NCBI RefSeq assembly: GCF_011068285.1
Contig: NZ_CP049616.1
Location: 1,096,501-1,160,500, forward strand
Direction of reading: 5' to 3'
DNA length: 64,000 nt
Source of the DNA: Flagellimonas oceani
GTDB taxonomy: Bacteria > Bacteroidota > Bacteroidia > Flavobacteriales > Flavobacteriaceae
The notes beneath the pieces were generated by a model. That model saw only the letters and a list, made by a program, of their open reading frames with translations. It did no database searches and was not told the origin of the DNA. Made by a program: the position numbers and the translations under genes. This document shows, piece by piece, positions 34,893 through 44,562 of the stretch; position 1 is the first letter of the stretch; every line of letters begins with the position of its first letter.

Positions 34893-37800
34893 ATGAAATT
34901 AAAAATCAATTATTTAAAAATCAACCTCTTGGTTGTTATTTTATTGAGTTGCTTTAGCATGAAGGCCAGTAAATATGTACAGCCGTCAAATATAAGCATT
35001 AAACTGAAAGAAGCCAGACTGTTGGAGATATTTTCAGAGCTTGAAAATACCACCAAGTATGAGTTCAGTTATGGACAGTACGTTTTGAACGATCAAAAAA
35101 GGTACTCGCTCCAGTATGAAAATAAGTCTTTGAGAGAAATCCTTTCCGATTTGTCAGGGAAGGCAAATTTTGCTTTCGAGATAGGTTCGAACAAGGTGCT
35201 GATCGCGGAAAAAGGCAGTAGTGATGAAAGCCAACAATTTAACGTTAAGGGTTCCGTGATCGATTCCAATGGTGCACCTTTGCCGGGAGCCACGATAGTG
35301 GAAAAAGGGACCTCCAATGGTACCACAACGGACTTCGATGGAACTTTTTCCATCGACGTGTCAAGTTCCCCAGCAACGCTACAAGTTTCATACATTGGTT
35401 TTAAAACCCAAGAGGTGGTCGTGGATGCAGGGACCACCATAACGGTAACCATGGATCAAGACTCCAATGCCCTGGAAGAGGTTGTGGTGGTTGGGTACGG
35501 AAAACAGAAGAAGAGCGATATCACTGGGGCAGTGGCCTCTGTGAGCCAAGAAGATCTGGCCGAAATACCCGTTACCAACCCCATACAAGCACTAAAAGGT
35601 AAGGTTGCTGGACTTGATGTCTATAATGGAGGAAATGAGCCAGGCGGCGATATTACCATTCGTTTGCGGGGTGAGCGTTCCATTGGGGCCAACAACAGTC
35701 CCTTGATCGTATTGGATGGCATCCCCATCGCCGGGGGACTCAATGAAATCAATCCAAATGACATAGCCTCCATTGAAATACTTAAGGACGCATCCGCTAC
35801 CGCCATTTATGGGTCCAGGGCATCCAATGGTGTTATCCTGATTACCACAAAACGCGGTGTAACCGGGGACACCCGAATCACCTATAATGGTTACTACGGT
35901 CTTACTTCAGTTATCAATAAATTGGATGTGATGGACGGGGAGCAATTCGCGCAATTGCGCAGGGAAGCCAACCGTACCGTTTCAGCGGACGGAACCGCAC
36001 CCTCGGATGACCAGTTATTCGATAATATTGGATTGGAATCCCTACAACAAGGAAGGTTTACGGATTGGCAGGATTTCACCTATGGGACAGGTCAGAGACA
36101 AAGCCACCAGGTAAGTGTGAACGGTGGTGGTGAGAAGACCCAATTTGCCCTTTCGTTCAACTTTTTTGAAGAAACCGGTATTGTGGACAAGGCCAAGTTC
36201 CAACGTGGCAATCTAAGGATCAATCTGGATCATGAACTGAGTGAAAAAATAAACCTGGGCGTATCCAGTTTTATGAGCCGAAGTAAGCAAAATGTTGTTC
36301 AAATAGACCTGTACGACAACGTACTTCGTCTTAGCCCATTGGGCACACCTTATGATGATGAGGGCAATGTATTGTTCAGACCAACAAATGATGAAAGTCA
36401 GCGGGTAAACCCATTATCGGATTTGGCCAATTCAGTTGATGACCGATTTAAGACAAGGGTTTTTGCCAGTATTTTTGGTGAGTACAAGTTCAACGACAAT
36501 TTAAGCTATAGATTGAATATCGGACCGGATGCGGAAACATCTAAGCGGGGTTATTTCTATGGCAGTATGACTACGAACAATCAAGGAGGGTCTTCAACTG
36601 CCGGTATAAGCAACAATGAACGAATTTCCTTGACCATCGAAAACATCTTGAACTACAATGGTAAATTGGGCGATCAACATGAACTTGGTGCCACTTTGGT
36701 TCAAAGCTATCAAAATCAGGTTACCCGAAGCGATTATACAAACGTGGGTAAGTTACCGTTCGATTCCCAATCCTATAATAACCTAGCATCGGCAGGGGAG
36801 GTATTGGGAGTGGGAAGTAATTATCAAAAATGGAGATTACTTTCTTATACTGGAAGATTGAACTACCAATTGATGGGCAGGTACCTATTTACCGCAACAG
36901 CCAGAGCCGATGGCTCATCCCGCTTTGCAGAAGGCAACAAATGGGGCTTTTTTCCATCCGCGGCAGTGGCTTGGAAAATAACGGAAGAACCATTTTTCAA
37001 TGTGCCGACCTCTGCAATTTCTGAATTGAAACTCAGATTGAGCTATGGCGAAACCGGTAATACAGGGATTGACCCGTATCAGACCTTCAGTACGTTGAAC
37101 ACCAGTTCCTATGCCCTTGGGGATAATGGCGCACCTGGATTTGTTCCACAGTCCATCTCCAATCCCAATTTAAGATGGGAGACCACCGAACAGCTCAATG
37201 TTGGGTTGGATTTCGAAATTTGGAAGGAAAGAGTGGCTGGGTCCATCAATTATTATGTATCAAAGACCAAAGATCTATTGTTGCCCAGAAGTCTGCCATC
37301 GAGTTCAGGTTTCACGACCGTATTGGAAAATATCGGTTCGACCGAAAACAAAGGGTTGGAAGTGTTGGTTTCCTTTAGGGACATCATTCCTTCCGAAGAT
37401 TTTCACTGGCAAGCAGATCTTACTTTTTCAAGAAACAGGAACAAGATCACCGAACTCTTTGGTGATGGCCTGGATGATCTGGGCAACCTATGGTTCATAG
37501 GTAAGCCCATCAATGTATTTTATGATTACAGGAAAATTGGTATTTGGCAGACGGATGAGGCCGATTTGGCGGAAAGCTACGGTTTTGAGCCTGGACAGAT
37601 CAAGGTGGAGGATATCAACGACGATGGGGTGATCAATGCTGATGACCGTACCATTTTGGGGAATGCCGCTCCTGATTGGATTGCCGGACTTACCACAAGA
37701 ATCGGTTATAAGGGCATTGGTCTTTCCGTTGTGTTGAATACAAGACAAAGCAATATGATTTTCTCCGAATGGTATGAGAACAACAACCGTTTGGCAGGTA

Positions 37801-38138
37801 GATACAATAATATCGATGTGGATTATTGGACTCCGGAGAACCCGACCAATGACAATCCACGGCCGAATGTAAGTCAGGAATCCGCATTTTTGGGGTCAAC
37901 TTTGGCCTATAAGGATGTGAGCTATGTAAGGGTCAGGAATGTGGCACTTTCTTATTCGTTGCCAGAATCAATATTGGACAAGTTGCAAATGAAGAATGTC
38001 ACTTTTAACCTAACGGCCGAAAATCCATTCACATTTACCAAATACAAGGGTATGGATCCAGAATTTGAGTCCAATGGTCAAAGAGCGCTTTATCCTTCCA
38101 CCAAATTGTATGCGATAGGACTAAACCTAACTTTTTAA
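34893..38138 (+). CDS. SusC/RagA-family TonB-dependent receptor (cassette B)
   Basis: The 1081-residue protein has a signal peptide (about 1-25), an STN domain (about 33-100), a carboxypeptidase-like domain (about 114-195), DEVV-type TonB box (EEVVVVGYG) and a plug (about 205-310), followed by a barrel ending in TF. It resembles the cassette A receptor in layout. SusD and a GDPD enzyme follow. The receptor is expected to import a product or substrate linked to glycerophosphodiesters. Confidence 0.94.
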   Translation: MKLKINYLKINLLVVILLSCFSMKASKYVQPSNISIKLKEARLLEIFSELENTTKYEFSYGQYVLNDQKRYSLQYENKSLREILSDLSGKANFAFEIGSNKVLIAEKGSSDESQQFNVKGSVIDSNGAPLPGATIVEKGTSNGTTTDFDGTFSIDVSSSPATLQVSYIGFKTQEVVVDAGTTITVTMDQDSNALEEVVVVGYGKQKKSDITGAVASVSQEDLAEIPVTNPIQALKGKVAGLDVYNGGNEPGGDITIRLRGERSIGANNSPLIVLDGIPIAGGLNEINPNDIASIEILKDASATAIYGSRASNGVILITTKRGVTGDTRITYNGYYGLTSVINKLDVMDGEQFAQLRREANRTVSADGTAPSDDQLFDNIGLESLQQGRFTDWQDFTYGTGQRQSHQVSVNGGGEKTQFALSFNFFEETGIVDKAKFQRGNLRINLDHELSEKINLGVSSFMSRSKQNVVQIDLYDNVLRLSPLGTPYDDEGNVLFRPTNDESQRVNPLSDLANSVDDRFKTRVFASIFGEYKFNDNLSYRLNIGPDAETSKRGYFYGSMTTNNQGGSSTAGISNNERISLTIENILNYNGKLGDQHELGATLVQSYQNQVTRSDYTNVGKLPFDSQSYNNLASAGEVLGVGSNYQKWRLLSYTGRLNYQLMGRYLFTATARADGSSRFAEGNKWGFFPSAAVAWKITEEPFFNVPTSAISELKLRLSYGETGNTGIDPYQTFSTLNTSSYALGDNGAPGFVPQSISNPNLRWETTEQLNVGLDFEIWKERVAGSINYYVSKTKDLLLPRSLPSSSGFTTVLENIGSTENKGLEVLVSFRDIIPSEDFHWQADLTFSRNRNKITELFGDGLDDLGNLWFIGKPINVFYDYRKIGIWQTDEADLAESYGFEPGQIKVEDINDDGVINADDRTILGNAAPDWIAGLTTRIGYKGIGLSVVLNTRQSNMIFSEWYENNNRLAGRYNNIDVDYWTPENPTNDNPRPNVSQESAFLGSTLAYKDVSYVRVRNVALSYSLPESILDKLQMKNVTFNLTAENPFTFTKYKGMDPEFESNGQRALYPSTKLYAIGLNLTF

Positions 38139-38150
38139 AAAAATCAATAC

Positions 38151-39689
38151 ATGAAAACTAAAATATTCAATTCGATTTTTGCTTTGATTTCGGGAATATT
38201 ACTTTTCTCTTGTTCTCTTGAGGAAGTCCCAATTTCCGAACCGACCCCCGATGCCATTTATTCCACTGCAAGCGGTATAAGGGATGGTGTGAACGGAGTA
38301 TATTCCAATCTACGTGACCTATATGGAAGCCAAGCCGGTTTCACCATGACAACCATGGGGACCGATATTTTCCGACATGGAAAGGATGGGGGCTACAAGG
38401 CCATGGACCGCTACGGCACCGATTTTAATTCCTCTTTGGGTTATGTGGAAGATATTTGGGAAATATGTTATCGTGGCATCAACAGTGCCAATACGATTTT
38501 AGATAGAATTGACTTGGTGGAAATGCCCGATTCCGATAAAACAAGATATAAAGCAGAGGTAAGGTTTTTAAGAGCGCATTTTTACTACTGGCTTACCATT
38601 CAGTATGGAGATGTGGTATTGAGGAATACGGAGACCAAAGGGGTAATTACGGATGATGTCAGGACGGATAGGGCCTTGGTATGGGAATTTATGAGAGAGG
38701 ATGCGGAGTTTGCCGTGGAAAACCTTGATTGGAGCAACACCGATTACGGAAGGGCCACCAAGGGTGCAGCATTGCATCAATTGGCAGAGATTTTGCTCTT
38801 GGTCGAGGATTATATTGGTGCTGAACAAGCTGGAAAGCAATTGATTCAGGAAGGACCAAATTCCTTATTGGATTCGTACAGTGATATTTTTGAGTACGAC
38901 AACCAAATAAACGATGAGGTTGTATTTGCAGTGCAATATATCAACGATCCATTGAACAACGCAAACGGTAACCAAGGACATTTGTTCTTTACACCTGCCT
39001 ACGACCAATTTCCAGGGCTTACCAGGGATTTGACACAGGGAGGAAGGCCATGGACAAGGTTTAGGCCCACACAGTTCTATAGAGAATTGTTCGAGGACAA
39101 TGACACCCGGTTTGATGTAACCTTTAGGTATACTTGGACCTATAACAATGAAGCAACCCTACCAGAAGGTGCCCAAATAGGTGATACGGTAGTTTGGGAA
39201 ACAACCCCTGGAGAGTTTTCTTTTATTGCCCCGAACACAGACCAAATGCATTGGGGCGTGAAGAAGCATGATGATCCGACAAGGGCAAGCTTTCAAGACA
39301 CCAGAGGGTTTAGGGATTTCTTTGTGTACCGTTTATCCGAAACTTATTTAGTGGTTGCCGAAGCCTTAATGGGACAAAACAAGCTTCAAGAAGCAGCAGA
39401 TTACATAAATGTGGTCAGGGCCCGTGCAGCGGAACAAGGGAGCACAATGGTACAGGTAAGTGCCAATGAGGTGGATATTGATTTTATTCTTGACGAAAGG
39501 GCCCGTGAATTGGGAGGTGAAGCACAAAGATGGATGGATTTGGCTCGTACCGGAAAATTGCAGGAACGAGTATCCATGTACAACGAAAATGCCACACCGA
39601 ACATCAAGGCTTTTCATGGGCTAAGACCAATACCACAGTCCCAAATTGATTTGAGTACCAATAGTTTTCCCCAAAATGAGGGGTATTAA
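38151..39689 (+). CDS. SusD/RagB-family lipoprotein (cassette B)
   Basis: 512 residues with a lipobox (LFSC, Cys at residue 21). It has the SusD helical pattern (ICYRGINSANTILDRID, AEVRFLRAHFYYWLTIQYGDVVLR) and a typical C-terminal domain (DERARELGGEAQRWMDLARTGKL). It starts 13 bases after the SusC gene and ends four bases before the GDPD gene. Confidence 0.93.
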   Translation: MKTKIFNSIFALISGILLFSCSLEEVPISEPTPDAIYSTASGIRDGVNGVYSNLRDLYGSQAGFTMTTMGTDIFRHGKDGGYKAMDRYGTDFNSSLGYVEDIWEICYRGINSANTILDRIDLVEMPDSDKTRYKAEVRFLRAHFYYWLTIQYGDVVLRNTETKGVITDDVRTDRALVWEFMREDAEFAVENLDWSNTDYGRATKGAALHQLAEILLLVEDYIGAEQAGKQLIQEGPNSLLDSYSDIFEYDNQINDEVVFAVQYINDPLNNANGNQGHLFFTPAYDQFPGLTRDLTQGGRPWTRFRPTQFYRELFEDNDTRFDVTFRYTWTYNNEATLPEGAQIGDTVVWETTPGEFSFIAPNTDQMHWGVKKHDDPTRASFQDTRGFRDFFVYRLSETYLVVAEALMGQNKLQEAADYINVVRARAAEQGSTMVQVSANEVDIDFILDERARELGGEAQRWMDLARTGKLQERVSMYNENATPNIKAFHGLRPIPQSQIDLSTNSFPQNEGY

Positions 39690-39692
39690 TAA

Positions 39693-40559
39693 ATGATGAT
39701 GGGATATAAACTTAAAACCACTGCATTAGCATTCGTTGCCTTTTTTTGTGCGACCATTGCAATTGGCCAATCAACCAGGGCAGATCGTATTTTAGAGGAT
39801 TTTTATCATCAGCCAGATAAAATTTTGGTGGCGGCCCATAGGGCCGCCCATCAAAATTTTGCCGAAAATTCCATTGCTGCCCTAGAGGAAAGCATTCGAT
39901 TAGAGGTCGATATTGTTGAATTGGATGTTAGGATGACCAATGATAGTGTACTTGTAATTCTTCATGATAGAACGGTCGATAGAACAACCAATGGAGAGGG
40001 CAAATTATCCGAGATGACTTTTGGAGAGGCAAGAAGCCTCCGGTTACTCCATCAAGACCAGCCTACCGAACAAGTTATTCCAACCTTGGACGAGGTACTG
40101 CCCATTGCAAAGGACAAAATTTTAATCGATATCGACTTTAAGGCCAACAGCAAGGAAGCCTTGGTAAAAACAGTGGAGTTGATTAAAAAATATGGGATGG
40201 AGCACCAGATTATCTTTTTTCTGTACGATTATAAACTAGCTCCGGTTTTGCATTCCATATGTCCAGAGCTTATTATCATGCCGCGTGCATACAAAAAGAA
40301 GGATGTGAACAATATTTTGGATTGGGATTATATTAAGATCATACATGTGGATGAAAGTTTTTACAAGGAACGACTGATGAAAAAAATAGTGGATTCCAAT
40401 GTTAGGGTTTGGATCAATGCACTGGGTAAATATGATAATATGGAAAAGGAAGAACAGAATTCAGGGTATTCCAAACTTTTTTCAAAAAAGTACATCAATG
40501 TAATCCAAACCGACCGTCCTCAAGAACTTATTGATTATTTGAATGTCACATTAAATTGA
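39693..40559 (+). CDS. Glycerophosphodiester phosphodiesterase (GDPD) family enzyme
   Basis: The 288-residue protein has a signal peptide (about 1-26) and the GDPD motifs: an AAHRAAHQNFAENS start (His-Arg), VELDVRMTNDSVLVILHDRT with the metal-binding Glu-Leu-Asp and His-Asp. Such enzymes release alcohols and glycerol 3-phosphate from deacylated phospholipids. Mets at 39696 and 39699 are alternative starts. As the end of cassette B it parallels the NPP enzyme of cassette A. Confidence 0.88.
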   Translation: MMMGYKLKTTALAFVAFFCATIAIGQSTRADRILEDFYHQPDKILVAAHRAAHQNFAENSIAALEESIRLEVDIVELDVRMTNDSVLVILHDRTVDRTTNGEGKLSEMTFGEARSLRLLHQDQPTEQVIPTLDEVLPIAKDKILIDIDFKANSKEALVKTVELIKKYGMEHQIIFFLYDYKLAPVLHSICPELIIMPRAYKKKDVNNILDWDYIKIIHVDESFYKERLMKKIVDSNVRVWINALGKYDNMEKEEQNSGYSKLFSKKYINVIQTDRPQELIDYLNVTLN

Positions 40560-40624
40560 CATAATTGTATGGATATTTAATAATTGTCATTGCAGGACTA
40601 CTTGTTTTCCATAAAAAGATTATT

Positions 40625-40646
40625 TTTTGTTTGAGTTAGTTTAGTT
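40625..40646 (+). repeat. 22-bp direct repeat, copy 2
   Basis: Identical over 22 bases to 32099-32120, again after a secreted phosphodiesterase gene and before a terminator hairpin. The two copies are 8.5 kb apart and bracket cassette B. Confidence 0.8.
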
Positions 40647-40660
40647 TGTTTGGGTAGTTA

Positions 40661-40697
40661 AAAGGGCGTGGCAATCAAGAATGGCCGCGCCCTTTTT
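40661..40697. terminator. Terminator between GDPD and traN
   Basis: AAAGGGCGTGGC pairs with GCCGCGCCCTTT (one G-T pair) around a ten-base loop, followed by more T. It lies between the two convergent genes, after the end of the GDPD gene and close to the end of traN (40744). Confidence 0.8.
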
Positions 40698-40743
40698 AAA
40701 GATAATGAAACTTGAAGACGTACAAGGATGTTTTGCAAATATC

Positions 40744-41565
40744 TCAATGATGGGTACGCATAATGCCTTTAAGTACAATAAGACGACTCCCACGCTTTTC
40801 CCGGAGCTCCACCACCAGTTTTTCCCTATCCCCCAAGGTGAACTTGGGCACCACATATACAAAGCATTGTTTTTGCCCCACCTTGACCATGGAGGGCATT
40901 TTGTGCCTGTAAACCGGTTCCATAATCAGTTTTTGGTAGGAGGACTTTTTCCGTGGGTTCCCATGGGCCTTGAATACCTGGACAAAATCCACCTCAAGAT
41001 CGATGGCGGAGCGGTTCTCTATCTCCAGAACGAGATAGGTACTCGTACCATAATAGGCCACATCCCGGAGCCTTAGGATGATACCATCCCTTCGTTTGGA
41101 TCGTAGAACCGTTTGGGCCCTTTCCAAAAAATAGGTACTGGCCTTTTGGTACTGGAGACTGTCCGATTCTGGCGAGGTATTGGACAAATTCTTTTTCTTT
41201 GGCACCAAGGAATCCAACCATTTTTCAGGCCGGACGTTTCCAATGCTTTTGTCCACATTCACAAACCGATGGCCTTCCTGCAACTGTTTTCGATAGACCA
41301 GATAAAACGAATAGGCCAGACCATCATCGGTCAAAACCAACAGGTTACTGTCCGTACCCGGATGTCCCTGTAAAAGTCCAAGCCTCCCTGGGGAGGTGGT
41401 ATCATATCCAAACGTATAATTGGGGTGTCCGGTAACGGCCCGCGCAATGGGGTTGGGGAATACCAGGGCCAGGGTATGGGTGTCGTTTACGTAAAGGGTG
41501 TCCGATTGGGCCAGTAACGTCAAATGGGACAAAAGGCTGAAAATGAATACGTGGAAAGGTCTCAT
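40744..41565 (-). CDS. traN: Conjugative transposon protein TraN (DUF4138)
   Basis: 273 residues with a signal peptide (about 1-19) and the DUF4138 pattern: an early SDTLYVNDTHTLALVFPNPI, then a middle RDVAYYGTSTYLVLEIENRS and a later GQKQCFVYVVPKFTLG. TraN is an outer-membrane or periplasmic part of the Bacteroidetes mating channel, thought to act with TraM. It is the last recognisable tra gene. The traO-P-Q genes that normally follow are absent and the cargo cassettes occupy that position. Confidence 0.88.
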   Translation of the reverse strand: MRPFHVFIFSLLSHLTLLAQSDTLYVNDTHTLALVFPNPIARAVTGHPNYTFGYDTTSPGRLGLLQGHPGTDSNLLVLTDDGLAYSFYLVYRKQLQEGHRFVNVDKSIGNVRPEKWLDSLVPKKKNLSNTSPESDSLQYQKASTYFLERAQTVLRSKRRDGIILRLRDVAYYGTSTYLVLEIENRSAIDLEVDFVQVFKAHGNPRKKSSYQKLIMEPVYRHKMPSMVKVGQKQCFVYVVPKFTLGDREKLVVELREKRGSRLIVLKGIMRTHH

Positions 41566-41576
41566 AGGATGGAATG

Positions 41577-42476
41577 TTAAGGTTTAAGTATCAATTGGTA
41601 TTGGTCATGGATGGTCACCTTGACGGTGCGGTTGGAACGTCGGAACACTTGTTTGATGCCACTTACCTGGGGCACCCCAGGCAGGTTCATATCCTGTACG
41701 GCATCGTCGAGTACCTCACGCGTGGCCTCTTCCCGATAACTGTGCTCCACATAGATGCCCTCACCCCCGTCCAACAGGTCATACACTTTAAGGTTTACGG
41801 GATGTTGGCCAATATGGTCGATGGTCACAAAGACCCGGTTGGCCCGAAAACTGACAAAACCATAGAGCAGGGTGTTCCGTTTAAAATGCCTCCCGTTCAG
41901 GTCCACGGCTTCCCTTAACCTAAGTTCCAGACGGTTTTTGGATCGGACCATCTGCTCCCCATTGACCACCGCCACCACCATAGGTGGGTTGGTATTGACA
42001 TTCCTTGTGTTATGAGCAAAGAAGGTTCTATAGGCCTCTAAAAAATAGACAAGTTCGGGTTCCTGTTTCGGAGGTGCATCGGGTGTGGCTTGGGAGGCGG
42101 TTTCCTTTTCTACTACAACCTGTTTGGACTTTCGATAGGTACCTTGTCCATAATCGATCCGTCCCTCTCGATAAATACTGTCCACGATACGTTGCCGCTC
42201 TTTTTCTTCCAGTAAGGGGTCATAAGTCCCTGTGGAATCGATATGTCCCTCCCCGTACAGGCTGGGCTTTGGGGTCTCCCGCTGTTCCTTGATGTCATCC
42301 ACCGCCTCCAGTTTGGAGCCATACTCCTCGGGCATATCCTTGAGTTCCGGTACCTTGGGCTGTTTCAACTCAGGTTCCTCCGTTTCCTTGCCCAAGGAAA
42401 TGGCATAGAGCACGATAAAGATCACTATGGCCAATAAAAATCCGACAAATACAATTTTGTTCTTTTCCAGTTTCAT
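41577..42476 (-). CDS. traM: Conjugative transposon protein TraM
   Basis: 299 residues with one N-terminal membrane helix (KIVFVGFLLAIVIFIVLYAI) and a long charged linker with several DSIYREG-type repeats (about residues 75-115). A C-terminal globular domain includes a basic NGRHFKRNTLLYGFVSFRAN stretch. This layout is typical of TraM, which bridges the inner-membrane complex to the outer parts (VirB10-like role). It lies 11 bases upstream of traN. Confidence 0.88.
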   Translation of the reverse strand: MKLEKNKIVFVGFLLAIVIFIVLYAISLGKETEEPELKQPKVPELKDMPEEYGSKLEAVDDIKEQRETPKPSLYGEGHIDSTGTYDPLLEEKERQRIVDSIYREGRIDYGQGTYRKSKQVVVEKETASQATPDAPPKQEPELVYFLEAYRTFFAHNTRNVNTNPPMVVAVVNGEQMVRSKNRLELRLREAVDLNGRHFKRNTLLYGFVSFRANRVFVTIDHIGQHPVNLKVYDLLDGGEGIYVEHSYREEATREVLDDAVQDMNLPGVPQVSGIKQVFRRSNRTVKVTIHDQYQLILKP

Positions 42477-42488
42477 GGGAGTGGGGTT

Positions 42489-43103
42489 TTAGGGTTGTGG
42501 TTCCAGTTTACGAAGGGCGTCCTCAAAAAAGTGGGTGATCAACAGCCCGTGGGGGTTGTGCGGAAAGTTCCGGTCCACGGTGACCAGTTCCCCAGAAGTG
42601 TCCAATTGGTAATAGTCTGTGACCGATCCCCGGTTCACCTCGAACACGGTCCTTGCCCGAAAGCGATAGGGTTCTTGGTCCAGATGGAGTTCGATGTCCA
42701 CTTGGACCACTTCCTGACGTAGGGAAAACTGCAACAAGCGGTTGTAGACCCCATCCGAGCGTTTTTGCCGGTAGACGGCATCCACGGAGGCATCACCCAA
42801 CCAGAGGGCCTTTTCCAATTGGGACCGGTAATTGGTACCATCGATGCCATAAAAGAGCCGGTGGAAGCGGTCGATATGGGCCAGGGCCTCCACCTCACGG
42901 TTTTCCCTTTGGTCCACCAGTTCCAAGGGAAGGACCGAACCATCGCTTTGGATGGCAAAGGCGGAGTTCAACAGTTTTTCCTGATAATGGTAGAGCAGTC
43001 CCAGGGAAAGGCCACTGCAAAGCAGGCAAAGTGCGACCACCGCCAGAACGATAAAACGGTTCAATCGTAAAATGTCGGTGATGTTCCTATATACTTTTTT
43101 CAT
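42489..43103 (-). CDS. traK: Conjugative transposon protein TraK
   Basis: The protein of about 204 residues (from the Met at 43103; the frame extends to 43133) has one N-terminal membrane helix (RFIVLAVVALCLLCSGLSLG). The periplasmic domain follows, with typical TraK features (EALAHIDRFHRLFYGIDGT, SDGVYNRLLQFSLRQE). It is considered VirB8-like and part of the inner-membrane core. It lies between traM and traJ. Confidence 0.88.
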   Translation of the reverse strand: MKKVYRNITDILRLNRFIVLAVVALCLLCSGLSLGLLYHYQEKLLNSAFAIQSDGSVLPLELVDQRENREVEALAHIDRFHRLFYGIDGTNYRSQLEKALWLGDASVDAVYRQKRSDGVYNRLLQFSLRQEVVQVDIELHLDQEPYRFRARTVFEVNRGSVTDYYQLDTSGELVTVDRNFPHNPHGLLITHFFEDALRKLEPQP

Positions 43104-43132
43104 GGGTAATCTTTTTAAATAATTAATGTGCA

Positions 43133-43954
43133 TTATGCACCACTGAAGAGGCGGAAGGTGAACGAGGTCGCCCGTTTGTAGAGCTTGAACTTCAACAGCA
43201 CGATGAACCCGATCCCCGCCAGTTCGATCAGGGGCGCAAAGAGCTCACTCCCATACTCCGTCCCAAAGAGGTTGGGCCAGAAATTCTCCGTCACCTCCTG
43301 GTAGAGTGCGTTGACAAAGACGTTGACCAAAAAGAAGGCCGGCACGATCATGTACACCGCCGCATAGAGCCGAAAGAAACGATAGCCCATTTCCCGGAAC
43401 TTCTCAAAGACCGCCATGCTGATGACCAACGGAAAAAAGGCCTGCATCACCCCCAGGATAAAATAGCGTTCGGCCAAAAAGAGCGGATAGATGAACAGGT
43501 CCAGGACCCAGAGGACCAACGCCCCGCTCCAGGCCAGGGTGCGCAGCCCCAAAAAGGGGGTCGCCAACCATTCGTACAACAGGGCCATGGCCTTGGTCGC
43601 CGCATCGAAGAGACCGGTCTCCTCCTCGATTTCCACTTCCTGAAGTCCCAGCGGCAAGAGGTCGGGGGCCGTGTCCCGGTACTGGCCCTCAATGGCCACC
43701 AGAATGCCATCAAAGGCCCCGAGCACTTCCGTGGAGAAGAGCACCACCAGCACCACCGCAAAGTTCTTGATCAGATCGGTCGGGGTCAGCCCCCAGGTCA
43801 GCCCGGTGCGGGTCGCCCCGCCCTCATAGTATTTTTTGAGGATGTTGACCAAAAAGAACAGTACAGCCAAGGCCTTCATGCCCCCAATCGTGGAGGTGGC
43901 AAAACTACTGTCCTTGATGGTCTGGAAGACCGCATCTATATATTCGAGTCCCAT
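43133..43954 (-). CDS. traJ: Conjugative transposon protein TraJ
   Basis: 273 residues with several membrane helices (for example KFREMGYRFFRLYAAVYMIV and the RTLAWSGALVLWVLDLFIYP region). The position and hydrophobic pattern fit TraJ of Bacteroidetes elements, a polytopic VirB6-like component. It lies ten bases downstream of traI, within the operon. Confidence 0.85.
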   Translation of the reverse strand: MGLEYIDAVFQTIKDSSFATSTIGGMKALAVLFFLVNILKKYYEGGATRTGLTWGLTPTDLIKNFAVVLVVLFSTEVLGAFDGILVAIEGQYRDTAPDLLPLGLQEVEIEEETGLFDAATKAMALLYEWLATPFLGLRTLAWSGALVLWVLDLFIYPLFLAERYFILGVMQAFFPLVISMAVFEKFREMGYRFFRLYAAVYMIVPAFFLVNVFVNALYQEVTENFWPNLFGTEYGSELFAPLIELAGIGFIVLLKFKLYKRATSFTFRLFSGA

Positions 43955-43963
43955 ACCTTGTCT

Positions 43964-44551
43964 TTAGTAGTTTGGTTTTCGGTCCTTGATCAGGGCCTGC
44001 ATTTTCCGAAAGGATATGATCCTATCGTACCGACGTTTTTTCATTTGGATGTCGGCCACCATCGCTTGGGAGTCCGCCCGCTGGGCCTCCAAGATTTCCA
44101 GGCGTTCCGCATCGCTCATGTTCAAAAAATCACTACTGAGCACCTGGCCCATAAAGTCCAGTTGGCCCAGGGAATGTTCCATGATGCCGTTGAAGGCATT
44201 ACTTATGGTCTCCACTTCATCGCCATGGATATAAGGGGAGTTCAAAATTTCCCGAAGATCGTCGCGGACCATCTGGAAAAGCTGTTCATTGTTGCGGGTA
44301 ATGTCCCTAACGGCCTGATACTGTTTGACGGCATTGTTGACCTTTTCGATCTTTTCCCGGACGGCGTTGAGCTCGTCCACCATTTTCAGCAGCTCAGCAG
44401 TCTGCTTGGCGGATTCGATCAGTTGTTTCCCCAAGCTTAAAAAGTTGGTGTTGTCATACACCGGCATCCCCTGGGCCCCCGCAATGCGGGGAGATAGTAA
44501 TAGGGCCAATGTTAGGGCCAGTCCTAAAATTTTGGTGTTGTTTTTCCTCAT
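43964..44551 (-). CDS. traI: Conjugative transposon protein TraI (DUF4141)
   Basis: 195 residues with a signal peptide (about 1-26, ending AGAQG) followed by a long helical, coiled-coil-like body (ESAKQTAELLKMVDELNAV, AVREKIEKVNNAVKQYQAV). It matches the TraI/DUF4141 family of Bacteroidetes conjugation systems, which has a VirB5-like position. It lies 11 bases after traG. Confidence 0.87.
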   Translation of the reverse strand: MRKNNTKILGLALTLALLLSPRIAGAQGMPVYDNTNFLSLGKQLIESAKQTAELLKMVDELNAVREKIEKVNNAVKQYQAVRDITRNNEQLFQMVRDDLREILNSPYIHGDEVETISNAFNGIMEHSLGQLDFMGQVLSSDFLNMSDAERLEILEAQRADSQAMVADIQMKKRRYDRIISFRKMQALIKDRKPNY

Positions 44552-44562
44552 GGTCTGTGATT

